From positions 1,550,001 through 1,614,000 of the forward strand of contig NZ_JAUSUZ010000001.1 in NCBI RefSeq assembly GCF_030813715.1: 64,000 nucleotides of DNA. Reading direction: 5' to 3'. The notes under the pieces are model-generated. The model worked only from the letters and a program-made list of their open reading frames with translations. It ran no database searches and was not told where the DNA came from. Position numbers and translations under genes: made by a program. This document shows positions 16,116-24,553 of this stretch, piece after piece (the stretch's first letter is position 1; each line of letters opens with the position of its first letter). This DNA comes from Catenuloplanes indicus. GTDB lineage: Bacteria; Actinomycetota; Actinomycetes; Mycobacteriales; Micromonosporaceae.

Positions 16116-17498
16116 TCACGGAACGCAGGCGGGCAGGCCCTCCAGTGTGCCGTCGCGGAACTCGGCGATCCGGTCGAACGCGCCCGCACTCGCGTTCTGC
16201 GCCGACCGGCCGAGCGTGAGCAGCGCGGTGACCGCCTCGTCCAGGTCGCCCGGGGAGAGCCTGACGTCGCTGTCCGCGCCGCGGGTCAGCAGGTCGTTCG
16301 TCCAGGTCCCGGCCAGGCAGTCCGTGGTCAGCCGGCCGTCCCGGTCGGTGCTGGACCCGCCGCGGCGCTCCTGCGCGGCCTGCGCGAACAGGCCGCCGAG
16401 CAGCATGCCGAGCGCGTTGTCGCCGATCCGCTGGTGCAGCGCCGGGCCGAGCCGGGTGTCGTCGAACGCCACGAACGCGCCGGACGGGCAGTAGAACGCC
16501 TGGCCGTCGAGGCTGCCGGCGCCGTCCGGCGCGGTCCGGCCGTCGCAGGCCGGCGCCTCGCCGTCGAACGGCACGATGCGCAGCGGCGTCCAGGCCGCGC
16601 CACCGGCGATCCGCGGGTACGCGCGCGCCCAGTACTCCTGCACGTCCGTGCCGAGCAGCTCGATCGTCTGGGTGTACGGCAGGTCGCCGCCGGTCGCCGC
16701 CTCCTGCGCGCTGGTGAACGGCACCTCGGTGATCGGCAGGTTCTCCGCGTCGTACGCCGCGCACCGGCGCACGCCCTCCTCCACGCCGTCCTGGAACGCG
16801 CGGATCCGGTCGAACGCGTTGCCGTGCGCCTGCGGGTTCGTCGCGGACGTGCCCGGCTCGTCGCGCAGCTGGAGGATCCCGGCGACGGTGTCGTCCAGCT
16901 GCTGCGCGGACGGCGCCGCGAAGCCGGTGGACCGCCCGGCGATCACGTCGGCGACCCAGGCACCGGCGTAGCAGTCGGCCTGCTGCTCGAGCACCACGGT
17001 CGGCGCATCGGTGACGCCGAGCCGGGCCTGGACGCCGTGGCCGTACTCGTGGGCCAGCACCACGCCGGTCAGCAGCGCGCCGAAGTCCGCGTGCAGCTGC
17101 GGCAGCAGCACCTCGGCGTCCCACGCGATGAAGTCACCGGCCGGGCAGTAGAACGCGTTCGGCTGGTACTCCCCCGGCGCGTCCCCGCAGGCCGGCGGCG
17201 GGTCGTTGCGGGTGTACGGGTGGTGGCCGCCGCGCACGGGCTGGAACGCGGCACCGCCGGCCAGCTGCGGGTACGCGCCGCTCCAGAAGCGCTCGACGTC
17301 GGTCAGCGCGCTCTCGGCGGTGCGGTTCGCCTCGTCCGGGGAGACCGGTGCGCCGGTCGCGCCGAACCCGTCCCCGGCGTTGCCCGGCTGCCGCGGCGGC
17401 TCCTCGAACCCACCGGAGGTGACCACCACACAGCCGCTCAGCAGCGTCAGCACCGTCGCGGTCAGCAGCGCGCGTACGGTCGTGCCAGCGAGGTCCAT
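16116..17498 (-). CDS. Lipoprotein zinc metallopeptidase (YpfJ-like) with internal duplication
   Basis: A 460-residue lipoprotein: signal peptide with lipobox LLSGC, lipid-modified Cys23. Two homologous modules follow. Module 1 (about 64-250) has the gluzincin-like active site HEYGH at 150-154 and a third-ligand candidate Glu171 in LEQQADCYAGAW. Module 2 (about 278-460) repeats the framework (QEYWARAYPRIAGGAAW, AFYCPSGAFVAFDD, DCLAGTW) but has LFAQA in place of HEYGH, so it cannot bind zinc the same way. The protein should act at the outer face of the membrane; substrate unknown. ATG 17498 gives the lipoprotein signal; a TTG at 17543 would prepend 15 residues. Confidence 0.75.
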   Translation of the reverse strand: MDLAGTTVRALLTATVLTLLSGCVVVTSGGFEEPPRQPGNAGDGFGATGAPVSPDEANRTAESALTDVERFWSGAYPQLAGGAAFQPVRGGHHPYTRNDPPPACGDAPGEYQPNAFYCPAGDFIAWDAEVLLPQLHADFGALLTGVVLAHEYGHGVQARLGVTDAPTVVLEQQADCYAGAWVADVIAGRSTGFAAPSAQQLDDTVAGILQLRDEPGTSATNPQAHGNAFDRIRAFQDGVEEGVRRCAAYDAENLPITEVPFTSAQEAATGGDLPYTQTIELLGTDVQEYWARAYPRIAGGAAWTPLRIVPFDGEAPACDGRTAPDGAGSLDGQAFYCPSGAFVAFDDTRLGPALHQRIGDNALGMLLGGLFAQAAQERRGGSSTDRDGRLTTDCLAGTWTNDLLTRGADSDVRLSPGDLDEAVTALLTLGRSAQNASAGAFDRIAEFRDGTLEGLPACVP

Positions 17499-17584
17499 GT
17501 GGTACCGGATGCCCCGGCGGACCGGCGGCAAACCGGAGCGCAAAACACACGATTGAACGGGGCATCGTGGGGCATCCCGGGCCG

Positions 17585-18523
17585 ATGACCAAGCCCGAAC
17601 ACCTGCTGAGCCTCGGGGCCGCGCTGAAGGCGGCCGGATACGCGTTCACCACCGTCACGCCCGCCACGCACGAGCGGGTCAATCGCCGCCCGGAGAACGC
17701 GCGCGCCACGGACCTGCGCGGCGTCTTCGGCTGGAGCCGGCCGTTCGGCCCGGGCGTGCTGCCGGACGACATCGTGGACCTGATGGACGCGGCGGACGTG
17801 CTGGACCGGGACGGCGACGAGTGGCGCAGCCGGGTGCGCTTCTCCACGTACGACGACGAGCTGTTCGTGCACTCCGCGTTCCCGACCACGGACGCGGAGT
17901 CGGTGTTCTTCGGCCCGGACACGTACCGGATGGCGGAGGCCGCGGCCGCGCACGTCATGCACCGGCGCCGGCCGGTGCGGCGGGCCGTGGACATCGGCTG
18001 CGGCACCGGTGCCGGCGCGATCACGGTGGCGAAGCGGGCACCGGCCGCGGAGGTGTTCGCGGTCGACATCAACGACACCGCGCTGGAGTACACCCGGGTG
18101 AACACCGCGCTCGCGGACGCGCGCAGCGTCCGCGCCTGCCACAGCAACCTGCTCAAGGACATCGACGGTACGTTCGACCTGATCATCTCGAACCCGCCGT
18201 TCATGATCGACCCGGCCGGGCGGGCGTACCGGGACGGCGGCGGCTCCGGCGGACACGACCTGTCCCTGTCGATCATCGACGCGGCCGTGGAGCGCCTCGA
18301 CCCGGGCGGCTCGCTGGTGCTGTTCAGCGGCGCCGGCATCGTCGACGGTCAGGACCCGCTGCGGGCCGCGGCCGCGGAACGCCTGGAGAACACCGACCTG
18401 ACCTGGTCCTACCGGGAGGTGGACCCGGACGTGTACGACGAGGAGCTGGACGGCGAGGCGTACCGGCACGCGGAGCGCCTGGCCGTGGTCGTGCTGACCG
18501 CCTCCCGCTCGGAATGGTCCTGA
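17585..18523 (+). CDS. SAM-dependent methyltransferase (HemK/small-RNA methyltransferase type)
   Basis: A 312-residue class I methyltransferase. The SAM site is VDIGCGTGAGAITVAKR with acidic FAVDIND, and the catalytic-type motif is SNPPF (IISNPPFMID), typical of N-methyltransferases acting on amide, base or amino nitrogens. An N-terminal domain of about 120 residues precedes it. A GTG at 17567 is an alternative start six codons upstream. It is first in a tight run of four genes and divergent from the lipoprotein peptidase. The substrate is not identifiable. Confidence 0.75.
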   Translation: MTKPEHLLSLGAALKAAGYAFTTVTPATHERVNRRPENARATDLRGVFGWSRPFGPGVLPDDIVDLMDAADVLDRDGDEWRSRVRFSTYDDELFVHSAFPTTDAESVFFGPDTYRMAEAAAAHVMHRRRPVRRAVDIGCGTGAGAITVAKRAPAAEVFAVDINDTALEYTRVNTALADARSVRACHSNLLKDIDGTFDLIISNPPFMIDPAGRAYRDGGGSGGHDLSLSIIDAAVERLDPGGSLVLFSGAGIVDGQDPLRAAAAERLENTDLTWSYREVDPDVYDEELDGEAYRHAERLAVVVLTASRSEWS

Positions 18524-18525
18524 CC

Positions 18526-19335
18526 ATGACCATCCAGGCGAGCGTGACGTACATCGGCAACGCCACGACGCTGCTGCGGCTCGGCGGCTTCACGCTGCTG
18601 ACCGACCCGGCGTTCCGGCCGGCCGGCAGTCGCTACCACCTCGGCTACGGCGCGTGGACCAAGCGCGTACTGGACCCGGCCATCGGGCTGGGCGAACTGC
18701 CGCCGCTGCACGCCGTGCTGCTGTCGCACCTGCACTCCGACCACTTCGACAGCGCGGCCGGCCGCGGGCTGGCACCTGACCTGCCGATCCTCACCACGCC
18801 GCAGGCCGGGAAGAAGCTGCGCCGCAAGCGGTTCCCGGCCGCGCACGGGCTGCCGACCTGGGAGAACCACGACATGTCACAGGGCCGGCAGCGGCTGCGG
18901 GTGACCGCGGTGCCCGGCCGGCACGGTCCCGGCGTGGTCGACCGGCTGCTGCCGGACGTGATGGGCTCGGTGGTCGAATTGTTCGAGGACGAGGTCTGCC
19001 GGCTGCGCCTCTACGTCACCGGGGACACGCTGCACCGCCCGATGCTGGCCGAGGTGCCGCGGCGGTGCGGTGACATCGACGCGATGCTGATCCACCTGGG
19101 CGGCACCCGGCTGCTCGGCATGCTGCTGACCATGGACGCCCGGCAGGGCGCGGACCTGACCGAGGTGATCCGGCCGCGGCTGACGCTGCCGATCCACCAC
19201 GAGGACTTCACCGTCTTCACCTCACCGGCCAGCGACTACTTCGCGGCGGCCCGGGACCGTGGCCTGGCCGGGGTACAGCCGATCGGCCGCGGCGCCACGG
19301 TCACGCTGCCCCTTCGCACCGGGGCCGGCACCTGA
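18526..19335 (+). CDS. MBL-fold metallo-hydrolase
   Basis: A 269-residue metallo-beta-lactamase-fold protein of the UlaG/lactonase-like branch. The zinc motif is LLSHLHSDHFD, with further ligands in the VTGDTLHRP region and IHHEDFTVF. The N-terminus VTYIGNATTLLRLGG-LLTDPAF is characteristic of this branch. The start at 18526 is 2 nt after the methyltransferase stop; an ATG at 18514 overlapping that gene is possible. Stop and next start overlap (TGATG). Substrate unknown; the operon also has a carboxylate-amine ligase and a peptidase. Confidence 0.8.
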   Translation: MTIQASVTYIGNATTLLRLGGFTLLTDPAFRPAGSRYHLGYGAWTKRVLDPAIGLGELPPLHAVLLSHLHSDHFDSAAGRGLAPDLPILTTPQAGKKLRRKRFPAAHGLPTWENHDMSQGRQRLRVTAVPGRHGPGVVDRLLPDVMGSVVELFEDEVCRLRLYVTGDTLHRPMLAEVPRRCGDIDAMLIHLGGTRLLGMLLTMDARQGADLTEVIRPRLTLPIHHEDFTVFTSPASDYFAAARDRGLAGVQPIGRGATVTLPLRTGAGT

Positions 19336-20471
19336 TGAGCGACACGCTGCCGGGCGCCGCGCCCGGCATGCTGACCGCCGAGCCGGTCACGCCCACGCTC
19401 GGCGTGGAGGAGGAGTTCCTGCTGCTCGACCCGCACACCGGCGAGAACGCGCCGATCGCGGACCTGGTGCGGGCAGCGCTGCCGGACACCGTGCGCGCGT
19501 TCGGCCAGCCGGAGTTCCGGCGCAGCATGGTGGAGATGGTCACGCCGGTCTGCACCCAGCTCGCCGAGCTCTCCTACCACCTGCGGCGGCACCGGCGGGC
19601 GGCCGCGCTGGCCGCGCGCGGGCTCGGCGCGCAGCTGACCGCGATCGGCGCCACGCCGGTCCGCGAGCCGGACCTGTCGGTCCCGGAGGGCGAGCGCTAC
19701 CGGACCATGGCGGCGCGGTTCGGCGCGATCGCCCGCGAACCGGCGCTGTGCGGCCTGCACGTGCACGTCGGCGTGCCGGATCGAGAGGTGGCCGTGCGGG
19801 TCTGCGCGCACCTGCGCGTCTGGCTGCCGCTGATCCAGGCGATAACCGCGAACTCGCCGTTCTTCGACGGCGCGGACACCGGGCATGCGAGCTGGCGCGG
19901 CGTGCGGATCCAGCGCTGGCCGACGATCGGGCCGACCCCGGTGTTCGGCTCGGCCGCGGAGTACGACGCGACCGTGGCCGCCCTGGTCGAGTCCGGCGCG
20001 ATGATCGACCGCGGGATGGTCTTCTGGTACGCCCGGCTCTCCGACCGCTACCCCACGGTGGAGATCCGGGTCGGCGACGTCTGCGCCACCGCGCGGGACA
20101 CCGTGCTGATCGCCGCGCTGCTGCGGGCGCTGGTCGCCACGATCGTGGCGGGTCCGGAGGAGGACGTGCCGGACATCGCGGACTGCGTGGTGCACGCGGC
20201 GCACTGGCGGGCCGCCCGGGAAGGCCTGGACGGCGACCTCTTCGACCTGCGGACCGGGCGTGCCCGCCCGGCCTGGGAACTCGTCGACGACCTGGTCGCG
20301 GCCGTGACGCCGGCGCTGATCCGGCACGGCGACCTGCAGTGGGTACTGACCGCGCTGTCCGGCCTGCGGCGCTTCGGCACCGGGGCCGCCCGGCAGCGCC
20401 TGCTGCTGGGCACCACCGGGAGCCTGCCGGAGACGCTGACCGCGCTGGCCCGGCTGACCGTGAACGGATGA
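19335..20471 (+). CDS. Glutamate-cysteine ligase family carboxylate-amine ligase (YbdK type)
   Basis: A 378-residue ATP-grasp-like ligase of the GCS2 family. The N-terminal LGVEEEFLLLDPHTGE motif contains the glutamate cluster for Mg-ATP, with CGLHVHVGVPD and YPTVEIRVGDVC further on, all typical of YbdK/EgtA-like enzymes. They form gamma-glutamyl or other amide bonds using ATP in the cytoplasm. Translationally coupled to the MBL hydrolase (shared A in TGATG), and 11 nt before the peptidase. The true amine acceptor is unknown; ergothioneine biosynthesis is possible in principle but no egtB/egtD-like partner is seen here. Confidence 0.85.
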   Translation: MSDTLPGAAPGMLTAEPVTPTLGVEEEFLLLDPHTGENAPIADLVRAALPDTVRAFGQPEFRRSMVEMVTPVCTQLAELSYHLRRHRRAAALAARGLGAQLTAIGATPVREPDLSVPEGERYRTMAARFGAIAREPALCGLHVHVGVPDREVAVRVCAHLRVWLPLIQAITANSPFFDGADTGHASWRGVRIQRWPTIGPTPVFGSAAEYDATVAALVESGAMIDRGMVFWYARLSDRYPTVEIRVGDVCATARDTVLIAALLRALVATIVAGPEEDVPDIADCVVHAAHWRAAREGLDGDLFDLRTGRARPAWELVDDLVAAVTPALIRHGDLQWVLTALSGLRRFGTGAARQRLLLGTTGSLPETLTALARLTVNG

Positions 20472-20482
20472 GGGAGAACGCG

Positions 20483-21832
20483 ATGCACGCGCACGTGAAC
20501 CGGGACGCGCTCGTCGCGAACCTGATGGAGTGGATCCGGCTGCCGTCCGTGCACGGCACGCCGGAGAACGCGATCGACCTGGAGCGGTCCGCGCGCTGGC
20601 TGGCCGGTGCGCTCCGGGAGATCGGCTTCCCGGAGGTGGAGGTCGCCGACCCGGGCGGCGCACCGGCCGTGATCGCACGCTGGTGCGCGGCGCCGGGTGC
20701 GCCGACCGTGCTGGTCTACAGCCACCACGACGTGCGCGCCGCCAAGGAGGAGACCTGGGCGGAGACGCCGGCGTACCGGCCGGTGCTGCGCGACGGGTAC
20801 GTCTACGGCCGGGGCGCCTCGGACGCGAAGGGGCAGGTGATCGCGCATCTGTGGGGCCTGCGTGCGCATCTGGCCGACCGAGACGTACCCGCGGTGAATC
20901 TGATCTGGCTCGTCGAGGGCGAGGAGGAGACCGGCTCGGCGCACCTGGCCGAGCTGCTGGAGCAGCACCGGATCGAGGCCGACCTGATCGTCTACTCGGA
21001 CACGCTGCTGTGGCACCGGGACCACCCGGCGATCTGCATGACCATGCGCGGCGGGGTGAACGCGCAGATCGAGGTGTTCGGGCCGTTGCGCGACGTGCAC
21101 AGCGGCGCGGTCTCCGGCCCGGCACCGAACCCGCTGGTCGCGCTGGCCCGGCTGATCGGCCGGCTGCACGACGACAAGGGCCGGGTGACGCTGCCCGGCT
21201 TCTACGACACGGTGGCCGCGCACCCCGCCGCCGCGTTCGCCGCGCTGCCGTACTCGGACCGGGACTGGCTGGACCGCACGGAGACGCGCAGCATCGGCGG
21301 CGAGGAGGGGTTCACGGTGCTGGAGCGGCTGTGGGCACGCCCGGCCGTGGAGGTGCTGACCGCGATCGCCGGTGACCCGGACGGGCCGGCCCGCGGTGCG
21401 GTGCCGGCCGTGGCGACCGCGAGCATCACGGTCCGTACCGCGCCGGGCCAGGTCTGCGCCGAGGTCGCCGATCAGCTGCGCCGGTGGGTGCGGGACACGA
21501 TCGACGAGGGCGTGGAGTACGAGCTGACCATCGCGGAGGAGCTGGCGCAGGAGCCGTACCGGACGCCGGAGGACCACCCGGCCGTGGCGATGCTGGCGGA
21601 CGCGATGCGGGACGGCTTCGGCACGCCGGAGGTCGGCCGGATGGGCAACGCCGGTGGCGGGCCCGCGGAGCTGCTGTCCCGGTCCACCGGCGCACCGGTG
21701 CTGTTCTTCGGCACCGGGCTGCCGGAGGACCGCTGGCACGACGGCGACGAACGCGCCTCGGTGGACGTGCTCGTCGCCGGCGCGGCCACGCTCGCCTCGC
21801 TGTGGACCCGCCTGGGTCAGTGGTCCCGGTAG
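20483..21832 (+). CDS. M20 family dipeptidase/carboxypeptidase
   Basis: A 449-residue zinc peptidase. Co-catalytic ligands are visible: His81 and Asp83 in VYSHHDV, bridging Asp114 in GRGASDAKGQ, and the catalytic glutamate pair in VEGEEETGS (about 147-148). The dimerisation domain lies between about 200 and 330. M20 enzymes cleave dipeptides, gamma-glutamyl or N-acyl amino acids. The ATG at 20483 has GGGAGA upstream; ATG 20468 is too close. It is last of a four-gene operon, and its stop codon lies inside a terminator hairpin. Confidence 0.85.
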   Translation: MHAHVNRDALVANLMEWIRLPSVHGTPENAIDLERSARWLAGALREIGFPEVEVADPGGAPAVIARWCAAPGAPTVLVYSHHDVRAAKEETWAETPAYRPVLRDGYVYGRGASDAKGQVIAHLWGLRAHLADRDVPAVNLIWLVEGEEETGSAHLAELLEQHRIEADLIVYSDTLLWHRDHPAICMTMRGGVNAQIEVFGPLRDVHSGAVSGPAPNPLVALARLIGRLHDDKGRVTLPGFYDTVAAHPAAAFAALPYSDRDWLDRTETRSIGGEEGFTVLERLWARPAVEVLTAIAGDPDGPARGAVPAVATASITVRTAPGQVCAEVADQLRRWVRDTIDEGVEYELTIAEELAQEPYRTPEDHPAVAMLADAMRDGFGTPEVGRMGNAGGGPAELLSRSTGAPVLFFGTGLPEDRWHDGDERASVDVLVAGAATLASLWTRLGQWSR

Positions 21833-21852
21833 GCCTCGGCCGGGCCTACCGG
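21826..21852. terminator. Hairpin terminator spanning a stop codon
   Basis: CCGGTAGGCC and its complement with a 7-nt loop. The TAG stop of the M20 peptidase lies inside the left arm; it serves both convergent transcripts (peptidase and ctaD). Confidence 0.65.
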
Positions 21853-21854
21853 CC

Positions 21855-23597
21855 TCAGTGGTCCTTGTAGGACGCGCCGCCGTGGGACTCCGGAGTCCCC
21901 GGCGTCGCGCCGCCCTCCGGCGGGCCCTCGACCGACTGGTGACCGGCGGCCAGCTCCGGGAACTTCGCGTCGAACGCCGGCCGCTCGGACCGGATGCGCG
22001 GCATGCGGTCGAAGTTGCGCAGCGGCGGCGGGCTGCTGGTCGCCCACTCCAGGCTGTTGCCGTGCCCCCACGGGTCGTCCACGGTGGCGAGCTTGCCCGC
22101 CCGGTAGGAGTGCCAGCAGTTGTACAGGAACGGCAGCGTGGACAGGCCGAGCACGAACGAGCCGACGGTGGAGAACGTGTTCAGCGCCGTGAAGCCGTCC
22201 TGGATCTGGTAGTCCGCGTACCGCCGGGGCATGCCCTCGTTGCCGAGCCAGTGGTGCACCAGGAAGGTGGCGTGGAAGCCGAGGAAGGTCAGCCAGAAGT
22301 GCAGCTTGCCGAGCCGCTCGTCGAGCATCCGGCCGAACATCTTCGGGAACCAGAAATAGATCCCGGAGAACACCGCGAACACGATCGTGCCGAACAGCAC
22401 GTAGTGGAAGTGCGCGACCACGAAGTACGTGTCGTGCGTGTGGAAGTCCACCGGCGGGCTCGCCAGCAGCACCCCGGACAGGCCGCCGAACAGGAACGTG
22501 ACCAGGAACCCGATCGCGAACAGCATCGGCGACTCGAACGTGAGCTGGCCGCGCCACATCGTGCCGATCCAGGAGAAGAACTTCAGACCGGTCGGTACGG
22601 CGATCAGGTAGCTGAGGAAGCTGAAGAACGGCAGCAGCACCTGCCCGGTGGCGAACATGTGGTGCGCCCAGACGCTCATCGACAGCGCCGCGATCACCAG
22701 CGTGGCACCGACCAGTCCCTTGTAGCCGAACACCGGCTTGCGGCTGAACACCGGGATGACCTCGGTGATGATCCCGAAGAACGGCAGCGCGATGATGTAC
22801 ACCTCGGGGTGCCCGAAGAACCAGAACAGGTGCTGCCACAGCATCGGCCCGTTCGTCGCCGGGTCGTAGACGTGCGCGCCCAGCGTCCGGTCCGCCGCCA
22901 GTGCCAGCAGCGCCGCCGCCAGGAACGGGAAGACCAGCACCACCAGCAGGCTGGTGACCAGGATGTTCCACGTGAAGATCGGCATGCGGAACATGGTCAT
23001 GCCGGGGGCGCGCAGCGTCAGGATCGTGGTGATCATGTTGACGCCGCCGAGGATCGTGCCGAGGCCGGACAGCACCAGGCCGGTGATCCACAGGTTCGCG
23101 CCGACCCCCGGCGAGTGCGAGCCGTCGGACAGCGGCGTGTACGCGGTCCAGCCGTAGTCGGCCGTGCCGCCCGGCGTGATGAACCCGCCCATCACGATGA
23201 TGCCGCCGAACAGGTAGAGCCAGTACGCGAACGAGTTCAGCCGCGGGAACGCCACGTCGGGCGCGCCGATCTGGATCGGCACCACGTAGTTCGCGAACGC
23301 GAACACCACCGGCGTCGCGAAGAACAGCAGCATGATCGTGCCGTGCATGGTGAACAGCTGGTTGTACTGCTCCGGGCTGAGGAACTGCATCTCCGGCCGG
23401 GCCAGCTCGGCCCGCATGATCAGCGCCATCAGGCCGCCGAGCATGAAGAACACGAACGACGTGACCAGGTACATGATGCCGATCTGCTTCGCGTCCGTGG
23501 TGCGCAGCAGCCGGGACAGCGCCGACCCGCGCACCGCCGGGCGGACCGGGCCCGGCCGGGCCTGGATCGTGGTGGGCTTCGGGACGAGGGTCGTCAC
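21855..23597 (-). CDS. ctaD: Cytochrome c oxidase subunit I
   Basis: A 580-residue heme-copper oxidase core subunit with twelve expected membrane helices. Heme and copper ligands are visible: [12 protein letters not shown] (heme a His), [19 protein letters not shown] (CuB His and Tyr cross-link region), [15 protein letters not shown] (CuB His pair) and [16 protein letters not shown] (heme a3 and heme a His). It reduces oxygen to water and pumps protons at the cytoplasmic membrane. GTG start at 23597 with GGAG 7 nt upstream matches the usual ctaD N-terminus. No other oxidase subunit lies beside it, as often seen in actinobacteria. It is divergent from an HxlR-type regulator. Confidence 0.95.
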   Translation of the reverse strand: MTTLVPKPTTIQARPGPVRPAVRGSALSRLLRTTDAKQIGIMYLVTSFVFFMLGGLMALIMRAELARPEMQFLSPEQYNQLFTMHGTIMLLFFATPVVFAFANYVVPIQIGAPDVAFPRLNSFAYWLYLFGGIIVMGGFITPGGTADYGWTAYTPLSDGSHSPGVGANLWITGLVLSGLGTILGGVNMITTILTLRAPGMTMFRMPIFTWNILVTSLLVVLVFPFLAAALLALAADRTLGAHVYDPATNGPMLWQHLFWFFGHPEVYIIALPFFGIITEVIPVFSRKPVFGYKGLVGATLVIAALSMSVWAHHMFATGQVLLPFFSFLSYLIAVPTGLKFFSWIGTMWRGQLTFESPMLFAIGFLVTFLFGGLSGVLLASPPVDFHTHDTYFVVAHFHYVLFGTIVFAVFSGIYFWFPKMFGRMLDERLGKLHFWLTFLGFHATFLVHHWLGNEGMPRRYADYQIQDGFTALNTFSTVGSFVLGLSTLPFLYNCWHSYRAGKLATVDDPWGHGNSLEWATSSPPPLRNFDRMPRIRSERPAFDAKFPELAAGHQSVEGPPEGGATPGTPESHGGASYKDH

Positions 23598-23656
23598 GGG
23601 ATCACTCCAATACGTCGGGGCGCGGCCCCGCGTGCCCAGCATCGACCCGGATAAAC

Positions 23657-23688
23657 CCGCTGTCCAGCGGTCACTTGCGGTTACCAGG
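23657..23688 (+). promoter_or_regulatory. Candidate operator of the HxlR-type regulator
   Basis: Two elements in the ctaD/HxlR divergent gap: the palindrome CCGCTG-TC-CAGCGG (23657-23670), and directly after it TCACTTGCGGTTACCAGG (23671-23688), which matches 15 of 18 positions of a sequence upstream of ridA (29210-29227). Shared occurrence suggests a binding site of the regulator. Confidence 0.45.
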
Positions 23689-23694
23689 GAGCTG

Positions 23695-24096
23695 ATGGAG
23701 AGTAAGCCGGTGGGAAACCGACACGAGATCGCCGCCCTGCCGCCCGAATCCGACCTTGCCCGGGCCGACTCGCTCGCGCGCGAGATCTTCTCCGACATCG
23801 CGAACAAGTGGGCGCTGCTGATCATCGAGTTCCTCGGCATGCGTGGCACCATGCGCTTCGGCGAGCTGCGCGACGAGATCGGCGGCATCAGCCACAAGAT
23901 GCTCACCCAGAACCTGCGCACGCTGGAGCGCAACGGCCTGGTCACCCGCACCGTCCACCCGACGATCCCGCCCCGCGTCGACTACACGCTCACCGACGCC
24001 GGCGACGCCCTCCGCGCGGTCGTCGACGGCATGTGCGACTGGACCCAGCGCTTCATCTCACACATCGAGAATTCCCGTACCCGGTACGACGCGTGA
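23695..24096 (+). CDS. HxlR-type winged-helix transcriptional regulator
   Basis: A 133-residue MarR/HxlR-like DNA-binding protein. Core motif: [19 protein letters not shown] (helix 1), [26 protein letters not shown] (recognition helix), [21 protein letters not shown] (wing). Unlike many HxlR proteins it has no cysteine before the NKW motif, so a thiol redox switch is unlikely at that place; a Cys in DGMCDWTQ near the C-terminus remains. Start uncertain: ATG 23695 has a close GGGAG, GTG 23710 has GGAG at 9 nt. Divergent from ctaD by 97 nt and facing the lasso cluster, with 280 nt to the precursor. Confidence 0.8.
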   Translation: MESKPVGNRHEIAALPPESDLARADSLAREIFSDIANKWALLIIEFLGMRGTMRFGELRDEIGGISHKMLTQNLRTLERNGLVTRTVHPTIPPRVDYTLTDAGDALRAVVDGMCDWTQRFISHIENSRTRYDA

Positions 24097-24253
24097 GCGT
24101 CCCCTTTCGGCGGATCATCGTTCTCCGGTCTTGAGTAATTCCATTTGATTTGCTTTTGCCGCGCAATTTCCACGGCGCTCCACCATGGAATGAACAGGCG
24201 CCGGCCTCATTGCCACACCCATTCGCCACCGATAACGTTTTCGCAGTCGGAAG

Positions 24254-24332
24254 CGGTGGCACCGCTGAAATCCGACGATATCGGGGCCGCCGGCGCATCC
24301 GGTGGCACCGAATCCATTGCATCGGCCGATGC
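24254..24332 (+). promoter_or_regulatory. Promoter/operator region of the lasso cluster
   Basis: Within the low-GC 280-nt gap before the precursor gene there are two copies of CGGTGGCACCG (24254-24264 and 24300-24310), itself a palindrome around one central base, spaced 46 nt apart. A perfect 14-bp palindrome GCATCGGCCGATGC (24319-24332) follows, 44 nt before the precursor ATG. A weak -35/-10 pair TTGCAT-N16-TACGTC (24317-24344) overlaps the palindrome. This looks like a regulated promoter; the regulator is unknown. Confidence 0.4.
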
Positions 24333-24376
24333 GATTCGTACGTCCACGGCGAAAGCCATTACCGAAAGGTGGCGTC

Positions 24377-24487
24377 ATGCCTTCCTACGAGAAGCCCACG
24401 CTGACCCCGCAGGGCGACTTCCGCACCGAGACCGGCATCGGGAACAAGGGCCCGAAGGACCTGCTGGGCGGCAAGCAGCTCCTCTGA
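24377..24487 (+). CDS. Lasso peptide precursor
   Basis: A 36-residue precursor. The leader (1-20) carries the actinobacterial motif Y-x-x-P-x-L-x-x-x-G-x-F: SYEKPTLTPQGDF, ending RTETG with the conserved Thr at -2. By analogy with citrulassin, whose leader also ends Thr-Gly and whose core starts with Leu, the predicted core is IGNKGPKDLLGGKQLL: an 8-residue ring from Ile1 to Asp8 and an 8-residue loop/tail. An alternative is cleavage one residue earlier (Gly1 to Asp9 ring). AAGGTGG precedes the ATG. Directly downstream lie cyclase, RRE, protease and exporter genes, which supports the call. Calculated neutral monoisotopic mass of the 16-residue lasso is 1631.97 Da. Confidence 0.85.
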   Translation: MPSYEKPTLTPQGDFRTETGIGNKGPKDLLGGKQLL

Positions 24488-24553
24488 TCACGGTGCACAC
24501 CGGGCGGCGGCTCCGTGCCGCCGCCCGGCCCCTGCGGAGGAAGGACCAGCGCC

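Noticed and set aside
19335-20471. EgtA of an ergothioneine pathway
   Set aside because: The ligase belongs to the right broad family, but no egtB-, egtC-, egtD- or egtE-like gene is adjacent; methyltransferase and MBL neighbours do not match that pathway.
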